Assembly: GCA_002483465.1 (NCBI GenBank) | Contig: DLHX01000007.1 | Coordinates: 1-14,003 of the forward strand | Length of the DNA: 14,003 nucleotides | DNA from: Micavibrio sp. UBA7657 | Lineage (GTDB): Bacteria > Pseudomonadota > Alphaproteobacteria > Micavibrionales > Micavibrionaceae | Direction: 5' to 3' | Translations under genes and position numbers: made by a program | Notes under the pieces: model-generated | The model's database searches: none | Told to the model about the DNA's origin: nothing | What the model saw: the letters and a program-made list of their open reading frames with translations, nothing else | Part shown: in pieces, positions 6,948 through 13,978 of the stretch | Layout: each line of letters begins with the position of its first letter | Position numbering within the stretch: the first letter of the stretch is position 1

Positions 6948-8042
6948 ATGGTTATCGCTAAATCTATTGAACGAAGCGTACGTGTTGCGCTTTGCGCCCC
7001 CGTTTTAGCCTTTTTTCTGGTCTCCTGCGGCCCTGCCGAACCCGGCACAGCCGCGCGCTCCTCAACCTCATCTTCCGCCTCCAAACCCAGCACCGGCCCC
7101 ACGATTGCCGGGATTACCGCGCCCGCGCCCCCGGGTAGTGCGGACCGCCCCCTGGAGCCCGGCCAGAACGGCGCGCAATACATGCCCAACGGGCTGCCGG
7201 TCCTGCCTGCCCGCGGGATTAACGCGGAAATGCTGTTTGCCGAGAAAATAACCGACAGCGACGAACGTTTCCGGCGGCTGGAAAACGCCGTCACCGACCT
7301 CCGCCGCGAACTGAACGCGGCAATGCCCGCGATTGTGCGGCTTTCCGCCGTCGAGCAGGACATGCAGGAACTACTGGGCCAGTTGCAGACCCTGGTCGAG
7401 GGCGGCCCCGCCTCCGGCGATGATTTCAGCTTGGATTCAGCCCCCGTTCCGGGCGTGACGGCAGATGCCCTGCCGCCGCGCCCCTTCCCCGAAGCCCCTG
7501 AAGAAGAGTCCTCTCCACCGGTCGGCCCCGAGCCGGTTGAGAGCCTCCCCGCGATAGCGGGGCTGGCCGACACCGATAACACGGCAGAGCCAGGACCTTC
7601 TTCGGCGCTGCCCGTACCGGCAGAAGCGGCCGCCCCGCCGCCCGAGCCGGAGCCTGAAGATGTGGCGCAAGGGCCGCCTGATACGCCTAAACCTGAGCCT
7701 CCGGCGCTTGCCGGGCCTGCTGTGACGGGCATCCGTACAGGCCTGCAGCCGAAAGGCATAACCCGCATAGTTTTGGACCTTAGTGGTCCGACACCCCATC
7801 GTTCCGACCTGGACAACGAGGAAAAGTTGCTCCTGGTCGAAATGCCTGAAGCCGGCTGGTCCGCAACCCTGAATGGAACGTTCGCAGATGCCCCTCTGCT
7901 CGTATCCTGGACCACCGAGCCTCTGCCAGACGGAAAAGGAACCCGTCTGGTTCTTCAACTCCGCGACAAGGTGCAGATCGTCAGCGATTCATCGCTGAAC
8001 GGCCCTGCCCGGATCGTGCTGGATTTGAAGAAAAGCCCCTAG
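6948..8042 (+). CDS. Lipoprotein with coiled coil, Pro-rich linker and AMIN-like C-terminal domain
   Basis: A 364-residue predicted lipoprotein. Seen: basic n-region and hydrophobic stretch ending in the lipobox FFLVSC with Cys27; a Ser/Thr/Pro-rich spacer at about 30-90; a coiled coil at 104-152 (DERFRRLENAVTDLRREL...); a low-complexity Pro/Glu/Ala linker at about 153-257; and a beta-rich C-terminal domain at 258-362 with two RIVLDL strands (TRIVLDLSG, ARIVLDLKK). That domain resembles AMIN domains, which bind peptidoglycan or outer-membrane secretin/Tol-type machinery in other proteins. Inferred role: an envelope protein linking the membrane to the cell wall. ATG at 6948 gives a normal 27-residue signal peptide. 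ATG at 6906, with AGGG 9 bases upstream, would add 14 residues; a TTG frame opening at 6798 is unlikely. The linker is GC- and Pro-biased. Confidence 0.75.
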   Translation: MVIAKSIERSVRVALCAPVLAFFLVSCGPAEPGTAARSSTSSSASKPSTGPTIAGITAPAPPGSADRPLEPGQNGAQYMPNGLPVLPARGINAEMLFAEKITDSDERFRRLENAVTDLRRELNAAMPAIVRLSAVEQDMQELLGQLQTLVEGGPASGDDFSLDSAPVPGVTADALPPRPFPEAPEEESSPPVGPEPVESLPAIAGLADTDNTAEPGPSSALPVPAEAAAPPPEPEPEDVAQGPPDTPKPEPPALAGPAVTGIRTGLQPKGITRIVLDLSGPTPHRSDLDNEEKLLLVEMPEAGWSATLNGTFADAPLLVSWTTEPLPDGKGTRLVLQLRDKVQIVSDSSLNGPARIVLDLKKSP

Positions 8043-8045
8043 GAC

Positions 8046-8103
8046 GCAGCCGCAAGGCTGTACCCGCCCTAAGCGTATAACCGTACCGGGATAAATTCCC
8101 GGT
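8046..8103 (+). terminator. Two small hairpins after the lipoprotein gene (possible weak terminator)
   Basis: CAGCC-GCAA-GGCTG (8047-8060) forms a 5-bp stem closed by a GNRA-type tetraloop just after the stop codon. A second hairpin, ACCGGGA-TAAAT-TCCCGGT (8085-8103), has a 7-bp perfect stem. Neither is followed directly by a T run, so neither is a textbook intrinsic terminator. They could stabilise the mRNA 3' end or act as a weak stop. The rest of the 112-base gap before the next gene shows nothing clear. Confidence 0.35.
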
Positions 8104-8154
8104 GCGATTATATGCATCATTGATTTTTACCGTGTTCGTTTTAAAGTCTGAGGA

Positions 8155-8544
8155 ATGACACAAGAGAAAACAAAATCATTTAAAGCAGGCGCGCGTATTA
8201 TCACGCGCGGCGAAGATGCGCACGCCGCATACCTGATCCTGAAAGGCAAGGTAAGCGTTCATCTTGAGCGTGACGGACGTATGATCAGGCTCGGCGAACT
8301 TGGCGTCGGATCTATTTTCGGCGAAACGGCTTTGTTCGGCGGCGGCACTTACGGCGCACACGTGAACGCTGACACGGATGTGGAAGTTGCCGTTATTACG
8401 CCCGAAAGCTTTAAGGGAAAAGTGGAATCCAGCGACCCGATGGTGCGCTCTATGGTGCTGATGCTGATCGAGCGCCTGCGCAAAACCAATGAAGCGCTGC
8501 TCAAGAGCGAAACCCGTGAATTCATGGATATTGCGCTGATATAA
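8155..8544 (+). CDS. Stand-alone cyclic-nucleotide-binding-fold protein
   Basis: A 129-residue protein consisting of one CRP-type cyclic-nucleotide-binding beta-roll (about residues 8-90: FKAGARIITRGEDAHAAYLILKG-type opening, then GSIFGETALF at 52-61) and a C-terminal helix, with no helix-turn-helix. It is therefore not a DNA-binding Crp/Fnr regulator by itself. The phosphate-binding cassette keeps Gly56-Glu57 but reads GETALFGGGTYGAHV where CRP has an arginine before the final strand; the key Arg appears to be missing, so cAMP binding is doubtful. Its stop is 6 bases from that of kup, in convergent orientation. AGGA touches the ATG, closer than normal. Role unknown; a regulatory subunit for another protein is one possibility. 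Confidence 0.82.
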   Translation: MTQEKTKSFKAGARIITRGEDAHAAYLILKGKVSVHLERDGRMIRLGELGVGSIFGETALFGGGTYGAHVNADTDVEVAVITPESFKGKVESSDPMVRSMVLMLIERLRKTNEALLKSETREFMDIALI

Positions 8545-8550
8545 AAGCGC

Positions 8551-10485
8551 CTAGATTTCGGCCAGCGATCCCATCTCGACCACCTGGCTGGGCGGAATTT
8601 TGTAGAAGTCCGTCGCAGACACCGCCGAACGCGACATCGCAATATAGATTTTGTCCTGCCAGCCCGGCAACCCGCGCCGTGGATTTGAAATGATCTTGTG
8701 ACGGCCCAGGAAAAATGTGACGCTTTCCATGTCCACATAAAGCCCTTGCTTGTCGGCGTTGTATAGCGCGTTCAGCACATCCGGCGTTTCCATGTAACCA
8801 AAGCTGATAATCGCGCGCACGATGCGCGACGATAAATGCTCGACGATCAATCGCTGACTTTCCGGCACATTCGGCACCTCGGCAACGGCAACGGTCAGAA
8901 TGATATTTTTCTCATGAATGATCTGATTGTGCTTGAGATTTTGCGTGAAAGCCTCGGGCGCATTGCGTGAATCGCTGGTCAGGAATATGGCCGTGCCGCT
9001 GACGACATGCGGCGGGGTGCGATCGAGTTTTTCAATAAGATCGACCATTGAAATGCTTTTTCTTGCCGAATGCTTGTAAAGGTAACGCGTGCCTTGCACC
9101 CACGTGACCATCATCAGGACGATGTAAATCGCGAAGAAAATCGGCACGAAACCGCCATCGAAAAACTTCATCGAATTGCCGACAAGGAATACAGCTTCGA
9201 TAATCACGAACGGCAGCACGACCATTGCGGAGAATTTGTAGGTCTTGTTGAGAACTTTGGGCAGGACGATCAATGCCAGAATAGATGTGACAAGCATCGT
9301 GCCGTTGACGGCGATGCCGTAAGCCGAGGCAAGCGCACTGGATTCGCGGAACACCGCGCAAAGCAGCAAAACCGCGCAGAGCAGATAACCGTTCACTTTC
9401 GGCATATAGATCTGGCCGGCTTCAGTCGCCGAAGTATGACGAATTTCCATGCGCGGCAGCAGGCCGAGCTGAATAGCCTGGCGTGTGAGCGACATCGCGC
9501 CCGTCAGCGTCGCCTGGCTGGCAATGACCGTCGCCACCGTCGCGAGAATAACCAGCGGCAGGAGGCCCCACTCCGGCACCAGCAGGAAGAACGGGTTTTC
9601 TATGGAGGAAGGATGCGCGAGGATCATCGCGCCCTGCCCGAGATAATTCAACGACAGACAAGGAAAAACAAACCACAGCCAGGCTTTTTGCAGCGGCGCG
9701 CGCCCGAAATGACCGAGATCAGTATAAAGCGCCTCGACACCCGTTACAGCAAGGAATACGCCGCCCAGAACAAAAAAGCTGAGCGTGCCGTGATCGATAA
9801 GAAACTGAACGCCATAATAAGGATTGAAGGCAAAGAGAATGGCCGGGTTTTTGATGATCCAGCTCAGGCCTGCAAGCCCCATCACGCTGAACCATAATAT
9901 TGTAATAGGCCCGAAAAAGGTTGAAACCTTGCCGGTCCCCTTTTTCTGCACCCAGAACAGCATAAAGAGAATAAAAATCGCTAACGGCAAAATAAAATTA
10001 TCGAGGGCCGGAGTAACGAGCTTCAGACCTTCCACCGCCGACAAAACGGAAATAGCCGGTGTAATAGCAGCATCGCCATAAAATAATGCTGCACCGGTAA
10101 TGGCTGCGAAGAATACGATTTTCTTGCCGCGCGTGACACGTTTCTGCGCCATGGCCATGAGCGAAAGAATACCGCCCTCGCCCTTGTTGTCGACACGCAG
10201 CAGCAGCAACACATATTTAAGTGTGACGATAATAATCAGCGCCCAGAGAATGAGCGAAAGGATGCCGTAAATTTCTGCAGGAAGAATTCCTTCGCCTGAA
10301 ACGCGGCGCGCTGCTTCCCGAAATGCATAAAGCGGGCTGGTGCCGATGTCGCCGTAAACGACACCTATACATCCGATCAACAGAGCGCGGTTGCGCGCTT
10401 TGATCCTTGCGGCTTCTTCGGCTGACTCAGGTTCCCCCTGTGTGATTTCCGCCGACGCTTTAGTCTGCGCTTTATCCTTGCTCAT
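8551..10485 (-). CDS. kup: Kup low-affinity potassium uptake transporter
   Basis: An inner-membrane K+ transporter of the Kup/HAK/KT family, probably a K+/H+ symporter. Seen: the family signature GVVYGDIGTSPLYAFREA near residues 41-58, GDAAITPAISVLSAVEGL, GVEALYTDLGHFG, multiple hydrophobic segments through about residue 460 consistent with 12 helices, and a soluble C-terminal domain of roughly 150 residues. The length of 644 residues is close to typical. The ATG at 10485 is preferred over the GTG one codon earlier, because AGG sits 5 bases upstream. The N-terminus carries a charged, Ala/Glu-rich 30-residue extension before the first helix. The gene stands alone, with its own 117-base upstream gap, and is convergent with the cyclic-nucleotide-fold gene. 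Confidence 0.97.
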   Translation of the reverse strand: MSKDKAQTKASAEITQGEPESAEEAARIKARNRALLIGCIGVVYGDIGTSPLYAFREAARRVSGEGILPAEIYGILSLILWALIIIVTLKYVLLLLRVDNKGEGGILSLMAMAQKRVTRGKKIVFFAAITGAALFYGDAAITPAISVLSAVEGLKLVTPALDNFILPLAIFILFMLFWVQKKGTGKVSTFFGPITILWFSVMGLAGLSWIIKNPAILFAFNPYYGVQFLIDHGTLSFFVLGGVFLAVTGVEALYTDLGHFGRAPLQKAWLWFVFPCLSLNYLGQGAMILAHPSSIENPFFLLVPEWGLLPLVILATVATVIASQATLTGAMSLTRQAIQLGLLPRMEIRHTSATEAGQIYMPKVNGYLLCAVLLLCAVFRESSALASAYGIAVNGTMLVTSILALIVLPKVLNKTYKFSAMVVLPFVIIEAVFLVGNSMKFFDGGFVPIFFAIYIVLMMVTWVQGTRYLYKHSARKSISMVDLIEKLDRTPPHVVSGTAIFLTSDSRNAPEAFTQNLKHNQIIHEKNIILTVAVAEVPNVPESQRLIVEHLSSRIVRAIISFGYMETPDVLNALYNADKQGLYVDMESVTFFLGRHKIISNPRRGLPGWQDKIYIAMSRSAVSATDFYKIPPSQVVEMGSLAEI

Positions 10486-10555
10486 CACTGCCTGTTCTTT
10501 CAGAGACGGGATCGTAGTTCTTCATCCGCCGAAAGGCAATCGGAGAGGAATACAT

Positions 10556-10561
10556 ATTATA
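10556..10561 (-). promoter_or_regulatory. Candidate -10 element upstream of kup
   Basis: A perfect TATAAT on the minus strand, about 70 bases before the kup start. No good -35 hexamer is found 16-18 bases upstream; a TTGTCC lies 25 bases away, too far. It sits in the otherwise featureless gap between kup and the small lipoprotein gene. Weak support, by motif only. Confidence 0.3.
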
Positions 10562-10602
10562 AGCCATTGATTTTAATGATTTTTATGGACAAAAATAGCG
10601 GC

Positions 10603-11025
10603 TTAATTGCAATACAAGGTCATACCACCATCCTTCGATGGCACTTCCTCGCATTTAATAACTTTCGAACGTATATCTTCTTCACTCAGGCCAGCATTTG
10701 ACAGCGCATTACGTTGTGAATTTCGAATTCTCTCATCATCTGAATTGATACGATCATAAATCTTGTTATGAAGCTTGGTGAGCAGCACAGGATCTTTCGA
10801 TTTTATGAGAACACCAACCAATAACTTGGAAGCTTCGTCGATTTTTGCTAGCTCCACTTTTTCTACAGAAGCAATCAGTGCAAGGTTAACCCGGGTTTCC
10901 TCAACTATTGCAAGTGTACGGAGATCGCGGGGTTCAGGCGATGTCTGAACAGGATGTGAATTGACGCAGCCATCCAGCGTCAGCATCACCGTGAAAAATA
11001 GAGGAGTAATTTTTAACGCGTTCAT
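10603..11025 (-). CDS. Small predicted lipoprotein, unknown function
   Basis: A 140-residue protein not recognised as a known family. Seen: a short n-region, hydrophobic core and lipobox TLDGC with Cys20; a mature part that is largely charged and helical (residues about 33-120, rich in Lys, Glu, Asp and Leu); and two cysteines near the C-terminus (C124 and C139) that could form a disulfide in the periplasm. The aspartate just before the lipobox glycine is slightly unusual. The ATG overlaps the stop of the secreted Ser/Gly-rich gene as ATGA (11022-11025), so the two are probably translated together and may act together in the envelope. No clear terminator follows; there is only a T5 run without a stem. 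Confidence 0.75.
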   Translation of the reverse strand: MNALKITPLFFTVMLTLDGCVNSHPVQTSPEPRDLRTLAIVEETRVNLALIASVEKVELAKIDEASKLLVGVLIKSKDPVLLTKLHNKIYDRINSDDERIRNSQRNALSNAGLSEEDIRSKVIKCEEVPSKDGGMTLYCN

Positions 11026-11912
11026 TCGTGAGTGTGCTCAGGAACTGTTTCTCTAAGTTGAGGATGCGATTTTTGCCGCTGTTCCAACAAATTATTCAGA
11101 CCGGTCAAATAGTTATTGTTCAAAATGCCTTGACCTATCAATTCCTCACCCTTCTTGGCGCAATTTTCATGACCCTCTTCACTTTCGTCTCGTTTGGGTC
11201 CGCGCTTTGAACGAATAGCTCTTGTTTCAGGATCAACTTTGTAATCCTTGGGAATCACAAGGACTTTATTATTGCAAATGTGGTCCATGTAAGCGCCCGC
11301 CAATGCTCCGGACTGCCTGATTTTTTCAAGCTCGACTTTTGTCATTCCATCAATCGCCGCGATTGTGATATCGAATTCACCCCTTGCCTTAAGCAACATT
11401 ACGCTTTGCTCCCACACATTAACGAGACAGGCGAGCTTGTTTTTGTCGTTTGTCGAAAGGCCTTCGACCATTTCAACACGCTTGTCTTCTTTGGCCATCA
11501 AGTAATCTCCCACGGTAGCACCACTCGGGAGATAAACACCTGCTACATCGGCCCACTGCACGCCGGCCCCAAGGCTAAACACAAAGGGCGAACCGCCTCC
11601 GACCGAAACGCCGAAACTGTTGTTACAGGCGCTTGCAAGAAAAGCCAGCCCCATACCCGGCGCACCGGCTACACCGCCGCCAGCTTCAATATGAGTACGA
11701 TTATTGAAGGAGTTGCCGCCGCTGCTGCCGCCCGCGCCGCCTTGGGAAGTTGATGTGGAATTGGAACTGGAACGCGACGAGGAATTTGCTTCTGCATCGC
11801 CGCCCTGCGGACCTGAAGGCCTGCCAGCTTGTGCGACGGCAAACGGGGCCAGTGCCGCACCAAAAGTTATAAAAGTTGTAAGCGCCGTGGCTTTAAAAAA
11901 AGAATTTCTCAT
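11022..11912 (-). CDS. Secreted Ser/Gly-rich protein, unknown function
   Basis: A 296-residue exported protein, not recognised. Seen: a Sec signal peptide at residues 1-29 ending AVAQA; a low-complexity Ser/Gly/Asn stretch at about 37-70 (runs such as SSSRSSSNSTSTS); a Gly-rich hydrophobic section at 77-125 that may be beta-structured; then a charged, mostly helical C-terminal half. Four cysteines (96, 162, 213, 251) could form disulfides. The last residues (PEHTHE) are His/Glu-rich. GGAG lies 9 bases before the ATG at 11912. It is the first gene of a two-gene unit with the small lipoprotein, with which it overlaps by ATGA, and it is divergent from the 538-residue gene across a 199-base gap. 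A surface-exposed or secreted envelope component is inferred. Confidence 0.78.
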   Translation of the reverse strand: MRNSFFKATALTTFITFGAALAPFAVAQAGRPSGPQGGDAEANSSSRSSSNSTSTSQGGAGGSSGGNSFNNRTHIEAGGGVAGAPGMGLAFLASACNNSFGVSVGGGSPFVFSLGAGVQWADVAGVYLPSGATVGDYLMAKEDKRVEMVEGLSTNDKNKLACLVNVWEQSVMLLKARGEFDITIAAIDGMTKVELEKIRQSGALAGAYMDHICNNKVLVIPKDYKVDPETRAIRSKRGPKRDESEEGHENCAKKGEELIGQGILNNNYLTGLNNLLEQRQKSHPQLRETVPEHTHE

Positions 11913-12111
11913 GATGAATCACTCCAATCAATTCCTGTTAAATACATATCGACCGACATAAGCCGGGCGCAGTCTTTTTATTTATGATGACCAGCTAAAT
12001 TCCATAAAATTTCGCATTCTGTCAAGATGTCTTCCATAAAACGATTTGCATAAAAATAAGGTCTTGTGTAAAAGACTCCTATTCCATTTCGATTATGACT
12101 GACGGTTAAAA

Positions 12112-13728
12112 ATGACACTTTCAGATAAAAGTGTGTCTTTTGGTGATGAGAACCCATTGAGGATGTCTCCATCGCCGGAACTTGATGATATTACGGAAAA
12201 TATACTCAGGCGCACACCCCTGATCTCACATGAGCATTTGAAAAATATGGGAATCCTGGAAGCAGACTATAAGGTCATGGGGGATGGTGAAAAAAAACCT
12301 CCCGGCATAATCAAAGGATTTCTGAAAAACAAATTCACGCAGGCCGCTGCTGTCGGCTTTCTGACGAGCGCTGGCTTGAAACTCGCATTCTCGACCTCCG
12401 TTCGCGCTCTGGATGTTACGGGTTGCGCATCCGCTATTACAGGCGGCACATTCTGCGCAGCAAGTGAAATAAGAAAAGATTTCAAAGAAGCGCGTAAGGA
12501 TTTATCGCGCCTGCAGGCGTGGAAATATATTACGGCACAACATAAGTGGAAATACACGCAGAAGTTCGCCACGGGCGCGGTTGTCGGCATGGTCGGTGCT
12601 GGCCTGGCCGACGTAGCTTTAGATTATACAGGTGTTGTCGGCAACGCATTGAAAGAATGGACTCAGCCTGTCAGAAATTACACCTCTGGAATTATAGCGA
12701 AAACCGGAATCGGCGCGTGGTTCAGTGAAAAATGGACCGATATCAAAAATGAATTTTCACTGAAAAAAATAGGCGCATGGTTCAGCGAAAGATGGGCTGA
12801 CATCAAAAATGTATTGCCGCCGAAGCCTGTCTCATGGGTAAAAGCCCCACCTCTCGAGAGCACGCAATTGCGACCACCCCCTCAGCTTGCGACTGAAAAC
12901 GGAGGCCTCGCATCGTTGCCACCGATAGAGGAAATTCGGGAAGCAACCATCGAACCGCAAGTTACTGTATCCGGACAAAGCGCCATCATCGAACAAACCA
13001 GCCAGCCAGCCACGGAAGTTGTTGTCCCGGAACCTCTATCCCCCAGGCAACAACTCGCTGGCCTTCTGGATATTTCCACACCCGGCAGCGACATGGACAA
13101 AGCCGTTTACAATGCCCTTCAAGGGAAAACCGGCGGCATGCAAGACGTCATCTACGGCCTCTACAACGGCCAAAACGGCTTTCCTAAAGACCTTACACTC
13201 GCCGCTACATTAATCCAGGAATTCACCGCGCCGCTCGAAGGAAAACCGCTTGCCGAGCTGACAAGGTCGCAACAGGATTTGCTCCTGCAACTTGCTTACA
13301 TGCAATTCAATCCTGAACACGGAAAATTCGGCGTTGAATTCAACCCGCTGCATTCATTGGAGATTGTTGAAAAACTGGGACGCAGCTGGCCGGGTGCACC
13401 GGAACTCGCACCGTCCATTCCGATTGCCGAACCCGAAGAAATTGCGCAAAGCCCTCAAAAAGTTTCCTGCACCATCACGCAAAACGCGCCGGACATCCAG
13501 CCGCAATTCAAGGTGCATTGCCTGCCTGATCCCAACGCACTGAAACCCGGTGACTCGGTCAATCTTGCATTTGACTGGTACAACGGCGCCCATCAGAATC
13601 AAACCATGATCATCGGCGAGCATGCGGCCACAATGCCATCGAAGGATTATTTCAAACTCGCTATGCGGGATATTTTGAGAAACGCCAAACCACCTGCCGC
13701 AACCGCTCAATTGACGCCGGAAATCTGA
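12112..13728 (+). CDS. Large protein with Gly-rich hydrophobic segments and a tandem repeat, unknown function
   Basis: A 538-residue protein not recognised as a known family. There is no N-terminal signal peptide; the first 70 residues are polar. Two hydrophobic, Gly/Ala-rich segments follow, at about 76-96 and 153-179 (GAVVGMVGAGLADVAL), and may insert in a membrane. Residues 200-213 and 220-233 are near-identical copies (IGAWFSEKWTDIKN and IGAWFSERWADIKN) encoded by a 60-bp tandem repeat. A Pro-rich linker (about 235-310) leads to a C-terminal part (about 310-440) with a helical pattern, then a Cys/Pro-containing tail. The start ATG has only a weak upstream GACGG. It is divergent from the secreted pair. 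It lies next to the tRNA scar but, by that scar's orientation, on the chromosomal side. Confidence 0.75.
   Translation: MTLSDKSVSFGDENPLRMSPSPELDDITENILRRTPLISHEHLKNMGILEADYKVMGDGEKKPPGIIKGFLKNKFTQAAAVGFLTSAGLKLAFSTSVRALDVTGCASAITGGTFCAASEIRKDFKEARKDLSRLQAWKYITAQHKWKYTQKFATGAVVGMVGAGLADVALDYTGVVGNALKEWTQPVRNYTSGIIAKTGIGAWFSEKWTDIKNEFSLKKIGAWFSERWADIKNVLPPKPVSWVKAPPLESTQLRPPPQLATENGGLASLPPIEEIREATIEPQVTVSGQSAIIEQTSQPATEVVVPEPLSPRQQLAGLLDISTPGSDMDKAVYNALQGKTGGMQDVIYGLYNGQNGFPKDLTLAATLIQEFTAPLEGKPLAELTRSQQDLLLQLAYMQFNPEHGKFGVEFNPLHSLEIVEKLGRSWPGAPELAPSIPIAEPEEIAQSPQKVSCTITQNAPDIQPQFKVHCLPDPNALKPGDSVNLAFDWYNGAHQNQTMIIGEHAATMPSKDYFKLAMRDILRNAKPPAATAQLTPEI
12709..12828 (+). repeat. 60-bp tandem duplication inside the 538-residue gene
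   Basis: Two in-frame units begin at 12709 and 12769. Their first 42 bases agree at 35 positions and encode IGAWFSEKWTDIKN and IGAWFSERWADIKN; the last 18 bases have diverged. Most of the differences leave the residue unchanged or swap similar ones, which suggests that the amphipathic Trp-rich helix is under selection in both copies. Confidence 0.85.
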
Positions 13729-13750
13729 AATCGCTTCAAAATTGGGAAAA

Positions 13751-13795
13751 TGGTGCCGGCAGAGAGGATTGAACTCCCGACCTTCGGTTTACAAA
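13751..13795 (-). pseudogene. tRNA-Thr(TGT) 3' half: probable integration (att) site scar
   Basis: On the minus strand the sequence matches the 3' half of a tRNA: anticodon loop TTTGTAA (13789-13795) with anticodon TGT, 3' anticodon stem ACCGA (13784-13788), variable loop AGGTC, T arm GGGAG-TTCAATC-CTCTC (13762-13778), acceptor strand TGCCGGC (13755-13761) and ACCA (13751-13754). The 5' half is absent: no TCGGT anticodon strand precedes the loop directly and no GCCGGCA acceptor strand is found up to the window end. A break exactly at the anticodon loop is typical of tyrosine-integrase attachment sites in tRNA genes. Geometry predicts the intact tRNA and the integrated element lie beyond the right edge, with 13750 and below being the original chromosome. 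Confidence 0.8.
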
Positions 13796-13831
13796 TAAGA
13801 CGGTCTGAACTTTTAGACCGCTGACCGAAAG
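13781..13831. repeat. Inverted repeat and nested hairpin at the tRNA scar
   Basis: CCTTCGGT (13781-13788, the tRNA anticodon-stem side) is mirrored by ACCGAAAG (13824-13831), with one mismatch. Between them CGGTCT (13801-13806) and AGACCG (13815-13820) form a perfect 6-bp stem with an 8-base loop. The outer repeat could represent core-type integrase sites or a cruciform; the inner hairpin lies wholly on the presumed element side. Confidence 0.6.
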
Positions 13832-13849
13832 CTGAGACACTTCAAGGTT

Positions 13850-13978
13850 TTAATCGCAATAAACCTTATAATCAATAATAAAACTGGAATCGGCCTTTGT
13901 CCATTCTGTTTCCCCATTATCGCTAATTATCGTTCTTTTTCCCTGCTTTTTAATGCCGAGTGTCCCATAAGTGTCCAT
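13850..13978 (-). CDS. Possible 42-residue small protein (low confidence)
   Basis: An ATG at 13978 opens 42 codons beginning MDTYGTLGIKKQGKRT and ending in a TAA at 13850-13852. GGGCGG lies about 8 bases upstream, and an in-frame TAG further upstream closes the frame, so it is not simply the tail of a longer gene. Composition is protein-like and polar, with no signal peptide or membrane segment. No family recognised. It overlaps the AGTGTCC repeats, so it may instead be chance coding in an attachment region. Confidence 0.3.
   Translation of the reverse strand: MDTYGTLGIKKQGKRTIISDNGETEWTKADSSFIIDYKVYCD
13959..13976. repeat. AGTGTCC direct repeats near the tRNA scar
   Basis: AGTGTCC occurs at 13959-13965 and 13970-13976, exactly 11 bases apart, and an inverted partner GACACTT lies at 13836-13842. 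An 11-base phase is about one helical turn, as for protein-binding sites. Arm-type sites of an integrase are a reasonable inference given the attachment scar 160 bases away, but the sample is small. Confidence 0.4.

Noticed and set aside
6899..7915. 338-codon frame antisense to the lipoprotein gene
   Set aside because: It is Ser/Gly-rich low complexity, a mirror of the Pro/Ala/Glu codons on the coding strand, with no domain. The lipoprotein frame has a signal peptide and conserved domain pattern.
8533..8550. GCGCT/AGCGC hairpin between the cyclic-nucleotide-fold gene and kup as a two-way terminator
   Set aside because: The stem is only 5 bp with an 8-base loop, and no T run follows on either strand.
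9070..9897. 275-codon frame antisense to kup
   Set aside because: It is full of His, Arg and Gln with no fold pattern, and lies wholly inside the unmistakable kup gene.
11978..12172. 64-codon minus-strand frame across the start of the 538-residue gene
   Set aside because: It has no ribosome-binding site or recognisable composition and overlaps the longer gene; chance opening in AT-rich DNA is more likely.
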